Positions 32,584 to 42,287 of a DNA stretch of 64,000 nt are shown piece after piece; positions within the stretch are counted from its first letter, which is position 1, and each line of letters begins with the position of its first letter. The notes under the pieces are model-generated. The model did not search any database and was not told the DNA's origin. It worked only from the letters and a program-made list of their open reading frames with translations. The position numbers and the translations under genes are program-made. Origin of the DNA: Kibdelosporangium persicum (lineage in GTDB: Bacteria > Actinomycetota > Actinomycetes > Mycobacteriales > Pseudonocardiaceae); contig NZ_JAAATY010000004.1 of NCBI RefSeq assembly GCF_013280595.1, positions 1 through 64,000 on the forward strand. The letters are read 5' to 3'.

Positions 32584-33975
32584 ATGCGCGGAGTGTGGAC
32601 GACGGATCGGGTGAAGGCCGCCGAGCGGAAGCTGTTCCAGACCGTGCCCGAGGCGACCTTGATGCGGCGGGCCGCGTTCGGGGTCGCGGTCTGTGCCGCC
32701 GAGCTGAAGCCCAAAAGGGTGCTGCTGCTGGTGGGGGCGGGCAACAACGGCGGCGACGCGCTGTGGGCCGGTGCGTTCCTGCGGCGCAGGGGCATCGCGG
32801 TCGACGCGATCCTGCTGAAACCCGAGCGGGCGCACGAGGAAGGGCTCAGGGCCTTCCGGGCGGCGGGCGGCCGGATCGTGACCGGGCCGGGGCCCGCGGA
32901 CGTCGTGATCGACGGGATTGTCGGCATCTCCGGCAAAGGCGCGCTGCGGCCGGCCGCCGCGGAACTCGTCGCCCAGGTGACGGCCCCGATCATCGCCGTC
33001 GACCTGCCGAGCGGCGTGGACCCGGACACCGGGGCCGAGGACGGGCCCTGCGTGGACGCGGCCATCACGGTCACCTTCGGCGGGCGCAAGCCGGTGCACG
33101 CGCTCAGCCCGAGGTGCGGTGAGGTCCGCGTGCTCGACATCGGGCTGGCCGAGGCGCTGGGCGAGCCCGACTTCGGCATCATCGAACGCCGTGACGTCGC
33201 CGAGGCCTGGCCGATCCCCGGCCCGAAGGACGACAAGTACACCCAGGGCGTCACGGGCATCGCGGCCGGATCGGCGACCTATCCCGGCGCCGCGGTCCTG
33301 TCCGCGAGCGGTGCCGTGCTGGCGACGTCCGGGATGGTCCGGTACGCCGGGACAGCCGCAGAGGTCGTGAGCCAGCGGTGGCCGGAAGTCGTTGCCACCG
33401 GGGCGATCGAAGACGCCGGCCGGGTGCAGGCCTGGGTCGTCGGGCCGGGCATCGGCACGGGCACGGCGGGCCGCGAGCTGATGAGTCACGTCCTCGGTGT
33501 CGGCGTCCCGGTCTGTGTGGACGCGGACGGGATCACGCTGCTGGCCCAGCATCCGGACCTCTGGGACCGCCGGGACCCGGACACCGCGGTCGTGCTGACG
33601 CCGCACGACCGCGAGTTCGCCCGGCTCGCGCCGCTGGGCGAAGACCGTGTCGAGTCAGCGAAATCCCTCGCGCGGCGGGTCAACGCCGTCGTGTTGCTCA
33701 AGGGCTACAACACGATCGTCGCGGCGCCGGACGGCCGCGTGCTCGTCAACCAGGCGCCGTCGTCCTGGCTGGCCACTGCCGGTTCGGGGGACGTGCTGTC
33801 CGGCATCCTCGGTGCGCTTCTCGCCGCGGGCATCGACCCGTGGCTCGCGGCGGGCTGCGCCGCGTACGCCCACGCGCACGCGGGCACGTTGGCTGCCTCT
33901 GGTGCGCCCGCACCCGCCTCAGCGATCGCCGGCGCCCTGCCCGGCACCATCCGACGCATAACCGGCCAGCGGTGA
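32584..33975 (+). CDS. nnr: Bifunctional NAD(P)H-hydrate epimerase/dehydratase
   Basis: 463 residues, two fused repair enzymes that restore hydrated NAD(P)H. The N-terminal YjeF epimerase has LVGAGNNGGDALWAG near 50-64 and VDLPSGVDPDTG. The C-terminal ADP-dependent dehydratase has VVGPGIGTG, VLTPHDREFARL, LLKGYNTIVAAPDG and the nucleotide loop TAGSGDVLSGILGALL. The ATG at 32584 is chosen because the family starts MRGVWT-like; the frame is open upstream, but that part is encoded by the 22-bp repeats. Confidence 0.94.
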   Translation: MRGVWTTDRVKAAERKLFQTVPEATLMRRAAFGVAVCAAELKPKRVLLLVGAGNNGGDALWAGAFLRRRGIAVDAILLKPERAHEEGLRAFRAAGGRIVTGPGPADVVIDGIVGISGKGALRPAAAELVAQVTAPIIAVDLPSGVDPDTGAEDGPCVDAAITVTFGGRKPVHALSPRCGEVRVLDIGLAEALGEPDFGIIERRDVAEAWPIPGPKDDKYTQGVTGIAAGSATYPGAAVLSASGAVLATSGMVRYAGTAAEVVSQRWPEVVATGAIEDAGRVQAWVVGPGIGTGTAGRELMSHVLGVGVPVCVDADGITLLAQHPDLWDRRDPDTAVVLTPHDREFARLAPLGEDRVESAKSLARRVNAVVLLKGYNTIVAAPDGRVLVNQAPSSWLATAGSGDVLSGILGALLAAGIDPWLAAGCAAYAHAHAGTLAASGAPAPASAIAGALPGTIRRITGQR

Positions 33976-34018
33976 CGCCAGGCGCACAGGCTGGCTCAGC
34001 ATGACTACAGTCCTGTGC

Positions 34019-34939
34019 TCATCCCCGGAACGCTCCTCGGTAGGCCGCCGGACTGGTACCGACGACGCGTTTGAACCTCTCACGGAAGGCGGTCGGCGAG
34101 CCGAACCCGACCCGGGAACCGATCAGTTCGACCGGGTCGGACGTCGACTCCAGCAGGTACTGAGCGCGGCGGACGCGCGCGAGGTGCAGCCACTGCAGTG
34201 GTGACGTGCCGACCTGCTCCCGGAACCGGCGGTTGAGCGTGCGCGTGCTCATCCCGGCGTGCCCGGCAATGTCCTCAAGGGACAAATCACGGTCCACATT
34301 GTCCTCAAGCCACCGCAACACCGGTTCCAGCTCCGATCCCTGCGGCGTCGGCGGTTGCCTGTGCACGATGAACTGCGCCTGCCCGCCTTCCCGTTCCAAC
34401 GGCATCACGCACACGCGCGCGGCATCGGCCGCGACCGCCGAGCCGTGGTCCCGTCGGATCAGGTGCAGGCACAGGTCCAGTCCCGCCGCCGCGCCCGCCG
34501 AGGTCAGGAACTGGCCATTGTCCACATAGAGCACGTCGGGATCCACGGTCACAGCGGGGAATCGTCGCGCCAAGACGGGCGCGGCGGCCCAGTGTGTCGT
34601 CGCCCGCAGGCCGTCCAACAGGCCGGTGGCGGCCAGGATGAACGCGCCCGAGCAGATCGACGCGATCCGGGTCCCCGAGGCCGCGGCGGACCGCAGCGCC
34701 TCGATCACGTCGGCCGGTACCTCGGCCCCGGCGTCGGAACAGCCCGGCACCATGATCGTGTCCGCGCTCGCCAGCGCGTCCAGCCCCCAGGGCGGCCGCA
34801 GTTTGAAGGCCCCGGCGTCGATCATCGACGTGCCGCACACCCGGACCTCGTAGCCCGGTGTGCGGGTGAAGACCTCGATCGGGGTCGCCAGGTCGAACGG
34901 GATGACCTTGTCGAGCGCCAGGATCGCCAGCACGTGCAT
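34019..34939 (-). CDS. GlxA-type regulator (DJ-1/PfpI domain plus AraC HTH)
   Basis: 306 residues from the ATG at 34939. Residues 1-180 form a DJ-1/PfpI class I amidotransferase-like domain, with Cys in IASICSGAFILAATGLLDG. The C-terminal AraC DNA-binding domain has HAGMSTRTLNRRFREQVG and VGFGSPTAFRERFKRVVG. Usually a transcription activator responding to amino compounds. Divergent from the small gene pair at 35023-35539, its likely target. Confidence 0.92.
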   Translation of the reverse strand: MHVLAILALDKVIPFDLATPIEVFTRTPGYEVRVCGTSMIDAGAFKLRPPWGLDALASADTIMVPGCSDAGAEVPADVIEALRSAAASGTRIASICSGAFILAATGLLDGLRATTHWAAAPVLARRFPAVTVDPDVLYVDNGQFLTSAGAAAGLDLCLHLIRRDHGSAVAADAARVCVMPLEREGGQAQFIVHRQPPTPQGSELEPVLRWLEDNVDRDLSLEDIAGHAGMSTRTLNRRFREQVGTSPLQWLHLARVRRAQYLLESTSDPVELIGSRVGFGSPTAFRERFKRVVGTSPAAYRGAFRG

Positions 34940-35022
34940 GCCGCCATTATGGCGAGAATCCGTTGATACCTGTCCTTCTCGCCAGTGTTCGCGGGCACGC
35001 CGAGTGGTTACCGTCACGCTCA

Positions 35023-35126
35023 TGATCGCTCAGTTCGTGCTGTTCAACGGCTTCGACGCGGTGAACCCGGCGGGATTGCCACTCCAGGAGAACCTGGTCA
35101 TCGTGCCAGGAGGGGTGACGGCGTGA
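35023..35126 (+). pseudogene. 34-codon remnant resembling a DJ-1/PfpI protein
   Basis: The frame starts MIAQFVLFNGFDAVNPAG, very like the first strand and loop of DJ-1/PfpI proteins (pattern VLFDGFDPLD), then jumps to LVIVPGGVTA and stops. About 150 residues of a normal protein are missing between. The TGA overlaps the GTG of the next gene (GTGA), so it may survive as a leader peptide for that gene. No strong ribosome site is visible. Confidence 0.5.
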
Positions 35127-35539
35127 CCAAGTTCCTGCTCTCGGTCCACGTCATCGCCGCGATCATCGCGGTCGGCCCGGTGGCCGTCGCGGCCAGCATG
35201 TTCCCCGCCGTGGCCCGCAAAGGTGACGTTGTCGTACTCACCACGTTGCATCGAATCTGCCGGGTGTACGCGGTTGTCGGTATCGCGGTTCCGGTGTTCG
35301 GGTTCGCCACGGCGGGTGTGATGGGGGTGATGGGTGACGCCTGGTTGATCGTCTCCATCGTGCTGACGGCGATCGCCGCGGGCGTGCTCGCGTTGCTGGT
35401 TCTGCCGGTGCAGGCCGAGGTTCTCGCCGCTCCGGCCAGGAACGCCCGGCTGGCGATGTACACCGGGATCTTCAACCTGTTGTGGGCCACCGTGACCGTG
35501 CTGATGATCGTCCGCCCCGGGTCGACAACGGGCGCTTGA
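35123..35539 (+). CDS. Four-helix membrane protein, DUF2269-like
   Basis: 138 residues, four membrane helices (LLSVHVIAAIIAVGPVAVAA, VVGIAVPVFGFATAGVMG, WLIVSIVLTAIAAGVLAL, TGIFNLLWATVTVLMIV). The N-terminal His in SVHVIAAI and the helix layout resemble DUF2269 proteins. The GTG at 35123 follows AGGAGGGG. Likely regulated by the divergent GlxA-type protein. Function unknown. Confidence 0.75.
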   Translation: MTKFLLSVHVIAAIIAVGPVAVAASMFPAVARKGDVVVLTTLHRICRVYAVVGIAVPVFGFATAGVMGVMGDAWLIVSIVLTAIAAGVLALLVLPVQAEVLAAPARNARLAMYTGIFNLLWATVTVLMIVRPGSTTGA

Positions 35540-35571
35540 AGTTCTGGTGAGTGGGTCTGACAGCCCGGCCT

Positions 35572-35609
35572 GTCCAGGGGGATCCGCCTGCTGGCGGGTC
35601 CCCCTGGAC
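35572..35609. terminator. Large hairpin between converging genes (terminator)
   Basis: 17-bp stem (35572-35588 with 35593-35609) with one G-T-type mismatch and a TGCT loop. It lies between the converging membrane protein and eno genes and should end both transcripts, though T tracts are lacking. Confidence 0.8.
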
Positions 35610-35613
35610 GCCG

Positions 35614-36972
<1,359 letters not shown>

Positions 36973-37056
36973 TCAACACCGGTCCCCTGATCCACAAGGC
37001 AGGCTTTGGTACCTGCAGGGGAGGCGATCAACCACGGACAGTGCCAAGGTGGGTGG

Positions 37057-38586
37057 GTGAAATGGCGAGGATTGGTACTTTGCACGATTGGTCTCCTGGG
37101 GTTGATGGCCAGCCCGGCGAATGCCGCACCAGCCACCACGGTCCTCACCGATCGCGGGCCCGTTCGAGGCGCCGTGACCGGCGACGTCCGTTCGTTCCAA
37201 GGGATTCCGTTCGCCGCGCCGCCGACCGGCGACTTGCGGTGGCGGCCGCCGCAGCCCGCGGCGAGGTGGCGGGAACCGTTGGACGCCACCAAACCGAGGG
37301 GCATCTGCGCCCAGTTGCCGTCCTTCGGGCCCGGTGAGCTGCAGAACGAGGACTGCCTCTACCTCAACGTCACCACACCCAAACGGACGCACCGGCCGTT
37401 GCCGGTGATGGTGTGGTTCCACGGCGGCGCCTTCACCAGCGGCGCCGCGTCCATGTACGACCCGGTCAAGCTTGTGACACAAGGTGACGTGATCGTCGTG
37501 ACGGTCGCGTACCGGCTTGGCCCGCTGGGGTTCCTGGCCACGCCTGACCTGACCGCGGAGGCCGGCAACCAGTCCGGCAACTACGGTCTGCAGGACCAAC
37601 TGGCCGGACTGCGCTGGGTGCGACGCAATGCGGCCGCGTTCGGCGGGAATCCCGGCAATGTCACGATCTTCGGTGAGTCGGCGGGCGCCGCGAGCGTGTG
37701 TGACATGATCGTTTCGCCGTTGGCGCGAGGCCTGTTCCACAAGGCGATCGGGCAGAGCTTCAGCTGTGACGCCAACACATCGACGCCTGAGGCGGCCTAC
37801 GCCGCGGGTGCCGAGCTGTCCGGGAAAGTCGGGTGCACGGACCTGGCGTGCCTGCGGGCCACGCCGGTCAAGGAGTTGCTGGAGGCGTGGCCGGGCGGGT
37901 TCCCGGTCGTCGGCGGCCGTGAACTGCCCTTGCAGCCACCGGACGCCATCCGGCAGGACAAGTACAACCACGTGCCCCTGGTGTGGGGCAGCAACCTGGA
38001 CGAGATGCGGCTGTTCGTCGGCCTCCAGTACGACGGCGCGGGCAATCCGGTGACCGCACAACAGTACGAACAGATCACCCGGGAGACCTTCGGGCCCGCT
38101 GCCGACGAGGTACTGGCCAGGTACCCGGTCGGCGACTACGCCAGCCCGAGCGTCGCGTTGGCGACCTGGCAGACCGACGCCCCGGGGCCGCTGTCCACGT
38201 GCAGCCACCTCAACAGCTACAAGTTGTTCACGGTTAAGCCTTTCCCGGTTCCGGTGTACGCGTACCAGTTCACCGACCGGACCGCGCCGCCCATCGTCGA
38301 CTGGCCGGGATTCGACGAAGGCGCGGCGCACGCCTTCGAGCTCAACTACATCTGGAACCCGCTCTTCGGCCCGCCGTTGTCCGAACGCCAGGAAGCGTTG
38401 TCGAAGGCCATGGTCGGCTACTGGACTTCGTTCGCGCACACCGGGAATCCCAACGACCGTGGCCTGCCGGAGTGGAAAAGCTACAAGTCCGATGACGACG
38501 TCCAGGATCTCGGGCTCGGCACCCTCCGCCCGACAAACCCGGCGGTGGGCAGCAATTGCGCTTTCTGGGCGGGATTGCGGCGTTAA
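37057..38586 (+). CDS. Secreted carboxylesterase, type B
   Basis: 509 residues from the GTG at 37057 (AAGGTGGG upstream). Signal peptide: LVLCTIGLLGLMASPANA. Type-B esterase features: FQGIPFAAPPTGDLRWRPP, EDCLYLNVTTP, oxyanion loop WFHGGAFTSG, nucleophile FGESAGAAS, and late motifs SNLDEMRLF and GAAHAFELNYIW for the acid and His regions. Probably extracellular, hydrolysing aryl or lipid esters. Four Cys allow the usual disulfides. The stop overlaps the DoxX-like gene end by four bases. Confidence 0.92.
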   Translation: MKWRGLVLCTIGLLGLMASPANAAPATTVLTDRGPVRGAVTGDVRSFQGIPFAAPPTGDLRWRPPQPAARWREPLDATKPRGICAQLPSFGPGELQNEDCLYLNVTTPKRTHRPLPVMVWFHGGAFTSGAASMYDPVKLVTQGDVIVVTVAYRLGPLGFLATPDLTAEAGNQSGNYGLQDQLAGLRWVRRNAAAFGGNPGNVTIFGESAGAASVCDMIVSPLARGLFHKAIGQSFSCDANTSTPEAAYAAGAELSGKVGCTDLACLRATPVKELLEAWPGGFPVVGGRELPLQPPDAIRQDKYNHVPLVWGSNLDEMRLFVGLQYDGAGNPVTAQQYEQITRETFGPAADEVLARYPVGDYASPSVALATWQTDAPGPLSTCSHLNSYKLFTVKPFPVPVYAYQFTDRTAPPIVDWPGFDEGAAHAFELNYIWNPLFGPPLSERQEALSKAMVGYWTSFAHTGNPNDRGLPEWKSYKSDDDVQDLGLGTLRPTNPAVGSNCAFWAGLRR

Positions 38587-38930
38587 TACGGGGTAAGGAC
38601 TAGCGTGGCGCCTGCCAAAGCCAGGTAGGCGCCCGGATAACCGATGTTGTGGTACACGCGCTTACCGACGTGCACGACGACAGCGCCGGTGAAGAACAGC
38701 ACCAGGCCGATCGCGGCCGCGACGCCGAGCACGTGGATTCCCAGCAATCCGGCGGAAAGCCCGGCCGCTCCGGCGAGTTTCAGCAGCCCGAGCGGGAGAA
38801 TCCACGATCGCGGCAGGCCGAGTTCGGCCGAGTTGGCCAGCACGAACCTGGCACCGGCGAAGTCCGCGACCGCGGCGTACAGGTTCACCGCGATCGTGAC
38901 GACCGTGACGATGACGTAAGCGACCGACAT
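38583..38930 (-). CDS. DoxX-like membrane protein
   Basis: 115 residues, four membrane helices. The pattern LPRSWILPLGLLKLAGAAGL, then GLVLFFTGAVVVHVGKRVYHN, is typical of the DoxX-like family. Its role is unclear, perhaps redox-linked. It is second in a two-gene operon with the ABM-like protein (three-base gap). Confidence 0.82.
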   Translation of the reverse strand: MSVAYVIVTVVTIAVNLYAAVADFAGARFVLANSAELGLPRSWILPLGLLKLAGAAGLSAGLLGIHVLGVAAAIGLVLFFTGAVVVHVGKRVYHNIGYPGAYLALAGATLVLTPY

Positions 38931-38933
38931 GGA

Positions 38934-39239
38934 TCAGCCGAACATCCGGTAGGCGCCAAGGATTTCGTACGCCTGCGGGGAAGGAACCGGGCCTGCGGCC
39001 GCTTTCGCCACTACGGCCTGTAGCCGGCGGGCCGCTTCGATGCCCGGCAACGGGTTCTCGGCGCCGTCGGCCAGTTCCAGCAGCGCGGTGAACTCCGCGC
39101 TGCCGGAGCGGCGCAGGTAGGCGTAGCGAATGCCTTGCGGCTGTTCGGCTTCCACGGCTTCGAAAGCGGCGTGCACGGCGTCCGTCACCGCGGAAACCTC
39201 GTTGGGTGCGACGTGGTACTGGATCAGGAGAAGTGCCAT
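38934..39239 (-). CDS. Small ABM-like protein
   Basis: 101 residues from the ATG at 39239. The pattern MALLLIQYHVAPNEVSAVTD and FTALLELADGAENP suggests a ferredoxin-like dimeric barrel related to antibiotic-biosynthesis monooxygenases, but no catalytic residues are known. Operon with the DoxX-like gene; divergent from the LysR gene 60 bases away, which probably controls it. Confidence 0.68.
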   Translation of the reverse strand: MALLLIQYHVAPNEVSAVTDAVHAAFEAVEAEQPQGIRYAYLRRSGSAEFTALLELADGAENPLPGIEAARRLQAVVAKAAAGPVPSPQAYEILGAYRMFG

Positions 39240-39299
39240 GAGCCCACGGTCGTCCGGTTTTCGGCTTGCGTCCAATACCTGCGTCTATAACCTGGCGGC

Positions 39300-40217
39300 A
39301 TGGATGTGGACACCCGGCTGCTGCGCTACTTCGCGGTGGTGGCCGAGGAGGGCAACCTCACCAGGGCGGCGCAGCGGCTGTTCGTCTCGCAGCCCGCGTT
39401 GACCAAGCAGGTCAAGCAGTTGGAGAACCTCCTCGGCGTGCGGCTGTTCACCCGCTCGCGCGCCGGAATGGCGCTCACCGAGCCGGGCCGCACGCTGGCG
39501 GAGCGCGTTCCGGCCCTGCTCACCGACTGGGACCGGGTGCTGCGGGACACCAAAGGCGCGGCGAGCCGGGCCGCGCGAGTACTCAGGGTCGGTTTCCTGG
39601 CCAGCGCGGCCAACGAGGCCACGCCGGAGATCATCGCCGCGTTCGCGCGGCGCAGGCCCGGCTGGCGGGTGGAGATGCGGCAGGCCACGTGGTCGAACCC
39701 GAGCGCGGGCCTGTCCGACAGTGACGTCGACGCGGCGCTTCTGCGGCTTCCGTTCCCCGGCCAGGAGAACTGGCACGTGGAGGTGCTGCTGACCGAGCCC
39801 CGTTGGGTCGCGTTGCCGTCCGCGCATCCGCTGGCCGCGCGTGACCGCATCGAGTTCCGGGAACTGTGGGACGAGCCGTTCGTCGCCGCCGCGCCGGAAA
39901 CCGGGTGGTGGCGCGACTACTGGCTGGCCACGGACGAACGGGAGGGCACGCGGCCGCGGATCGGCGCGGTCACCGACACCCCGGACGACTGGCTGAGCGC
40001 GATAGCCAACGGCTACGGCATCGCGTTGGCGCCGGAGTCGGCGGCACGGTTCTACGCCCGTCCAGGCGTCACGTACCGGCCGGTCGACGGCGTGACGCCG
40101 ACGCAGGTCGGCGTGGCATGGGCGGACGACACGAACCCGGTGGTCCGAGACTTCGTCAAGTGCTGTCTGGGCTGCGGCGCCTCAGGCGCGCTTCACGCCG
40201 AGGGTCATCAGGCGTGA
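39300..40217 (+). CDS. LysR-family regulator
   Basis: 305 residues. N-terminal LysR HTH: LLRYFAVVAEEGNLTRAAQR then LFVSQPALTKQVKQLENLLG. A periplasmic-binding-like effector domain starts near residue 92 (LRVGFLASAANEATPEII). Likely controls the divergent DoxX-like operon. The C-terminus overlaps the converging TetR gene by 36 bases. Confidence 0.92.
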   Translation: MDVDTRLLRYFAVVAEEGNLTRAAQRLFVSQPALTKQVKQLENLLGVRLFTRSRAGMALTEPGRTLAERVPALLTDWDRVLRDTKGAASRAARVLRVGFLASAANEATPEIIAAFARRRPGWRVEMRQATWSNPSAGLSDSDVDAALLRLPFPGQENWHVEVLLTEPRWVALPSAHPLAARDRIEFRELWDEPFVAAAPETGWWRDYWLATDEREGTRPRIGAVTDTPDDWLSAIANGYGIALAPESAARFYARPGVTYRPVDGVTPTQVGVAWADDTNPVVRDFVKCCLGCGASGALHAEGHQA

Positions 40218-40814
40218 CACGTATTGCGCCAGTTCAGCCGGTGTCCACGGTTGCTTGTCGACGATGAGCATCCGGCCGCAGCTCTCGCAGATCGAGGCGA
40301 GCAGCTCGGCCAGCACCGGGGCTTTGCGCTCGGTGTCCTCGACGTCGGTGGTGGCCAGGTACATCACCACCAGGTCGCGTAACCTGCCGAGGACCGTCTC
40401 CCGTGCGGCACGCACCCGTTTGGCCACAGGCGAATCCGAGGTGCGGGACGACTCGAACACCACCCGCCACGAGTCCGGCGTCTCGGTCGCCGCGATCAGG
40501 AACGCCTCAAGGCCCTGTCCGATCAGTGTTTCGAGGTTCTCGAAGTCCGGCGTCTTCGGCAAAGCCGCGATCACGGCGTCGAAGAGCCGTTGCTCCTCCC
40601 TGCCGAGCAAGGCCAGTAATAACTCGTCGCGGTTCTTGAAGCATTCGTACACCACGGGTTTCGTCACGCCGGCCGCGTCCGCGACCGCTTGCATCGATGT
40701 CCCGCGATAACCGTGTGCCAGGTAGACCTGCAGCGCCGAGTCAAGAATGAGGGGCCTTCGTTTTTCCGGGCCCAAATGCGCCGCCCGCCGGCGAACCGCC
40801 CTGTCTTGCGCCAC
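40182..40814 (-). CDS. TetR-family regulator
   Basis: 210 residues, GTG start. TetR HTH in residues 22-68: LILDSALQVYLAHGYRGTSM, VADAAGVTKPVVYECFKNRD. Short ligand domain after it. It lies downstream of the MarR gene on the same strand (55-base gap), so co-transcription is possible. Target unknown. Confidence 0.88.
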   Translation of the reverse strand: MAQDRAVRRRAAHLGPEKRRPLILDSALQVYLAHGYRGTSMQAVADAAGVTKPVVYECFKNRDELLLALLGREEQRLFDAVIAALPKTPDFENLETLIGQGLEAFLIAATETPDSWRVVFESSRTSDSPVAKRVRAARETVLGRLRDLVVMYLATTDVEDTERKAPVLAELLASICESCGRMLIVDKQPWTPAELAQYVSRLMTLGVKRA

Positions 40815-40869
40815 TGATCGAACTTACAGTATCCCCCGCGTGAGTGATGGCATTACCACGCCGGTTTGT

Positions 40870-41304
40870 CTACGCGGACAACGTCGCGGTGCATCTGGCC
40901 AGCAAAGAGCGCAGGGTTTTCAGCTCGTCGGCGGTGAACGCGGCGGCGAGTCCGCGCTCGACCTCGATCGCTCGTGCGTCGGCCTTGTCGAACGCGGCCT
41001 GGCCGGCTTCGGTCAGCCGTGTTTCCAACATGTTGCGGTGCCACGGATGCGGCGTGCGCACGATCAGGCCCGCCGATTCCAGGTTCTGCAGGATCGTGGT
41101 CATCGTCTGCGGTGTCACCAGGCACAACCTCGCCAGTGCGGCGGCTGAGATGCCCGGGTTGTCGTTGAGGAACAGCAGCGCCGAGTACTGCGGGACGGTG
41201 AGCCCGCTCGGTTTCACGGCGGCTTGCTTGGCGGTCGTCAGCGCGTCGACGGCCGCCTTCAGGTCCGCTCCGAGGCGCTCTTCGATCGGCATCCGCACGT
41301 TCAC
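40870..41304 (-). CDS. MarR-family regulator
   Basis: 144 residues. Winged helix typical of MarR: LTVPQYSALLFLNDNPGISA, LARLCLVTPQTMTTILQNLE, wing AGLIVRTPHPWHRNMLETRLT. Divergent from the secreted beta-propeller gene, which is its probable target. Confidence 0.9.
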   Translation of the reverse strand: MNVRMPIEERLGADLKAAVDALTTAKQAAVKPSGLTVPQYSALLFLNDNPGISAAALARLCLVTPQTMTTILQNLESAGLIVRTPHPWHRNMLETRLTEAGQAAFDKADARAIEVERGLAAAFTADELKTLRSLLARCTATLSA

Positions 41305-41312
41305 ATGCTACG

Positions 41313-41340
41313 TCTGATAAGTTCCTTGACCATCATCAGA
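41313..41340. promoter_or_regulatory. Inverted repeat in MarR/propeller intergenic region
   Basis: TCTGAT at 41313-41318 and ATCAGA at 41335-41340 form an inverted repeat with a 16-base spacer in the AT-richer gap between the divergent genes. A MarR operator is possible, but arms of six bases could arise by chance. Confidence 0.3.
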
Positions 41341-41382
41341 ACTCTTACTACCGTTCGTATCCTACTCAAGATGGGGGTTCGA

Positions 41383-42258
41383 ATGAAACGGCTTCTCCTG
41401 CTGGTCCTGGTCGGTTTGCTGGCGATCAGCGGAACCGCGACGGCGCTGCCGCGCGTGATCAACGGCTATGGCGAGACGCTGCACCCCGAAGGCGTGGCGT
41501 GGGACCCGACCAGGCAGGCGTTCCTGGTCAGCTCGATCGTGCGCGGCACGATTTCCGTTGTGGGCAGCGACGGTCAGGCCCGCACGCTCGTCAGCGACCC
41601 GGCGTTGGCGCAGCCGCTGGGCGTGCACGTCGACGCGGTGCGCAACCGCGTGCTGACCGCGTACAGCCAAGGTCTCGGCATCTTCGAGCTGTCGACCGGC
41701 CGGACGCTGCACCTGGTCAAGTTCGGCAAGGCCGCCAACGACCTGGCGATCGACTGGTTCGGCAACGCCTACGTCACCGATCCACAGGGCGAGACGCTGT
41801 ACAAGGTGGACGTGACCGGCACCGCGACTCCGTTCGCCACGGACAAGCGCTTGGCCGGTGTCGCGTTCGGGATGAACGGTGTCGCCTGGCACCCGGCCGG
41901 ATTCCTGCTCGTCGTGCACTACGAGACCGGCAAGCTCTACAAGGTCACCCGCAACCGGGTCACCGAAGTGGCCCTCGACAAGCCGCTCGTCGGCGGCGAC
42001 GGCATCGCGTTCCAGCGGGACGGCTCGTTGGTCGTCGTGACGAACAAGCTGGGCACGCCCGGTGAGGACGCGGTGACCGTGCTGCGGCCCAAGGGCCTGT
42101 GGTCCGGCGCTGAGGTGACCAAGCGCACAGCGTGGCCGATCCCCGCTCCGACTACCGCCGCAGTCACGCCGTACGGCACATACGTGGTCAACGGCAGGCT
42201 GGACTGGCTCCTGCACGAGCAGAAGCTCTCGAACGAGTTCTTCCTCAGCCGTATCTAG
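41383..42258 (+). CDS. Secreted SMP-30-like beta-propeller protein
   Basis: 291 residues from the ATG at 41383, preceded by GGGGG; another ATG lies at 41371. Signal peptide LLLLVLVGLLAISGTATA. The mature part consists of repeated propeller blades, e.g. GVAWDPTRQAFLVSSIVRG, LAIDWFGNAYVTDPQGETLY and GIAFQRDGSLVVVTNKLG, as in SMP-30/gluconolactonase-type proteins. Metal-site residues are not certain. Probably MarR-regulated. Confidence 0.8.
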   Translation: MKRLLLLVLVGLLAISGTATALPRVINGYGETLHPEGVAWDPTRQAFLVSSIVRGTISVVGSDGQARTLVSDPALAQPLGVHVDAVRNRVLTAYSQGLGIFELSTGRTLHLVKFGKAANDLAIDWFGNAYVTDPQGETLYKVDVTGTATPFATDKRLAGVAFGMNGVAWHPAGFLLVVHYETGKLYKVTRNRVTEVALDKPLVGGDGIAFQRDGSLVVVTNKLGTPGEDAVTVLRPKGLWSGAEVTKRTAWPIPAPTTAAVTPYGTYVVNGRLDWLLHEQKLSNEFFLSRI

Positions 42259-42287
42259 GACAAAGCTCGAAACAAAGATGTGCGAGC

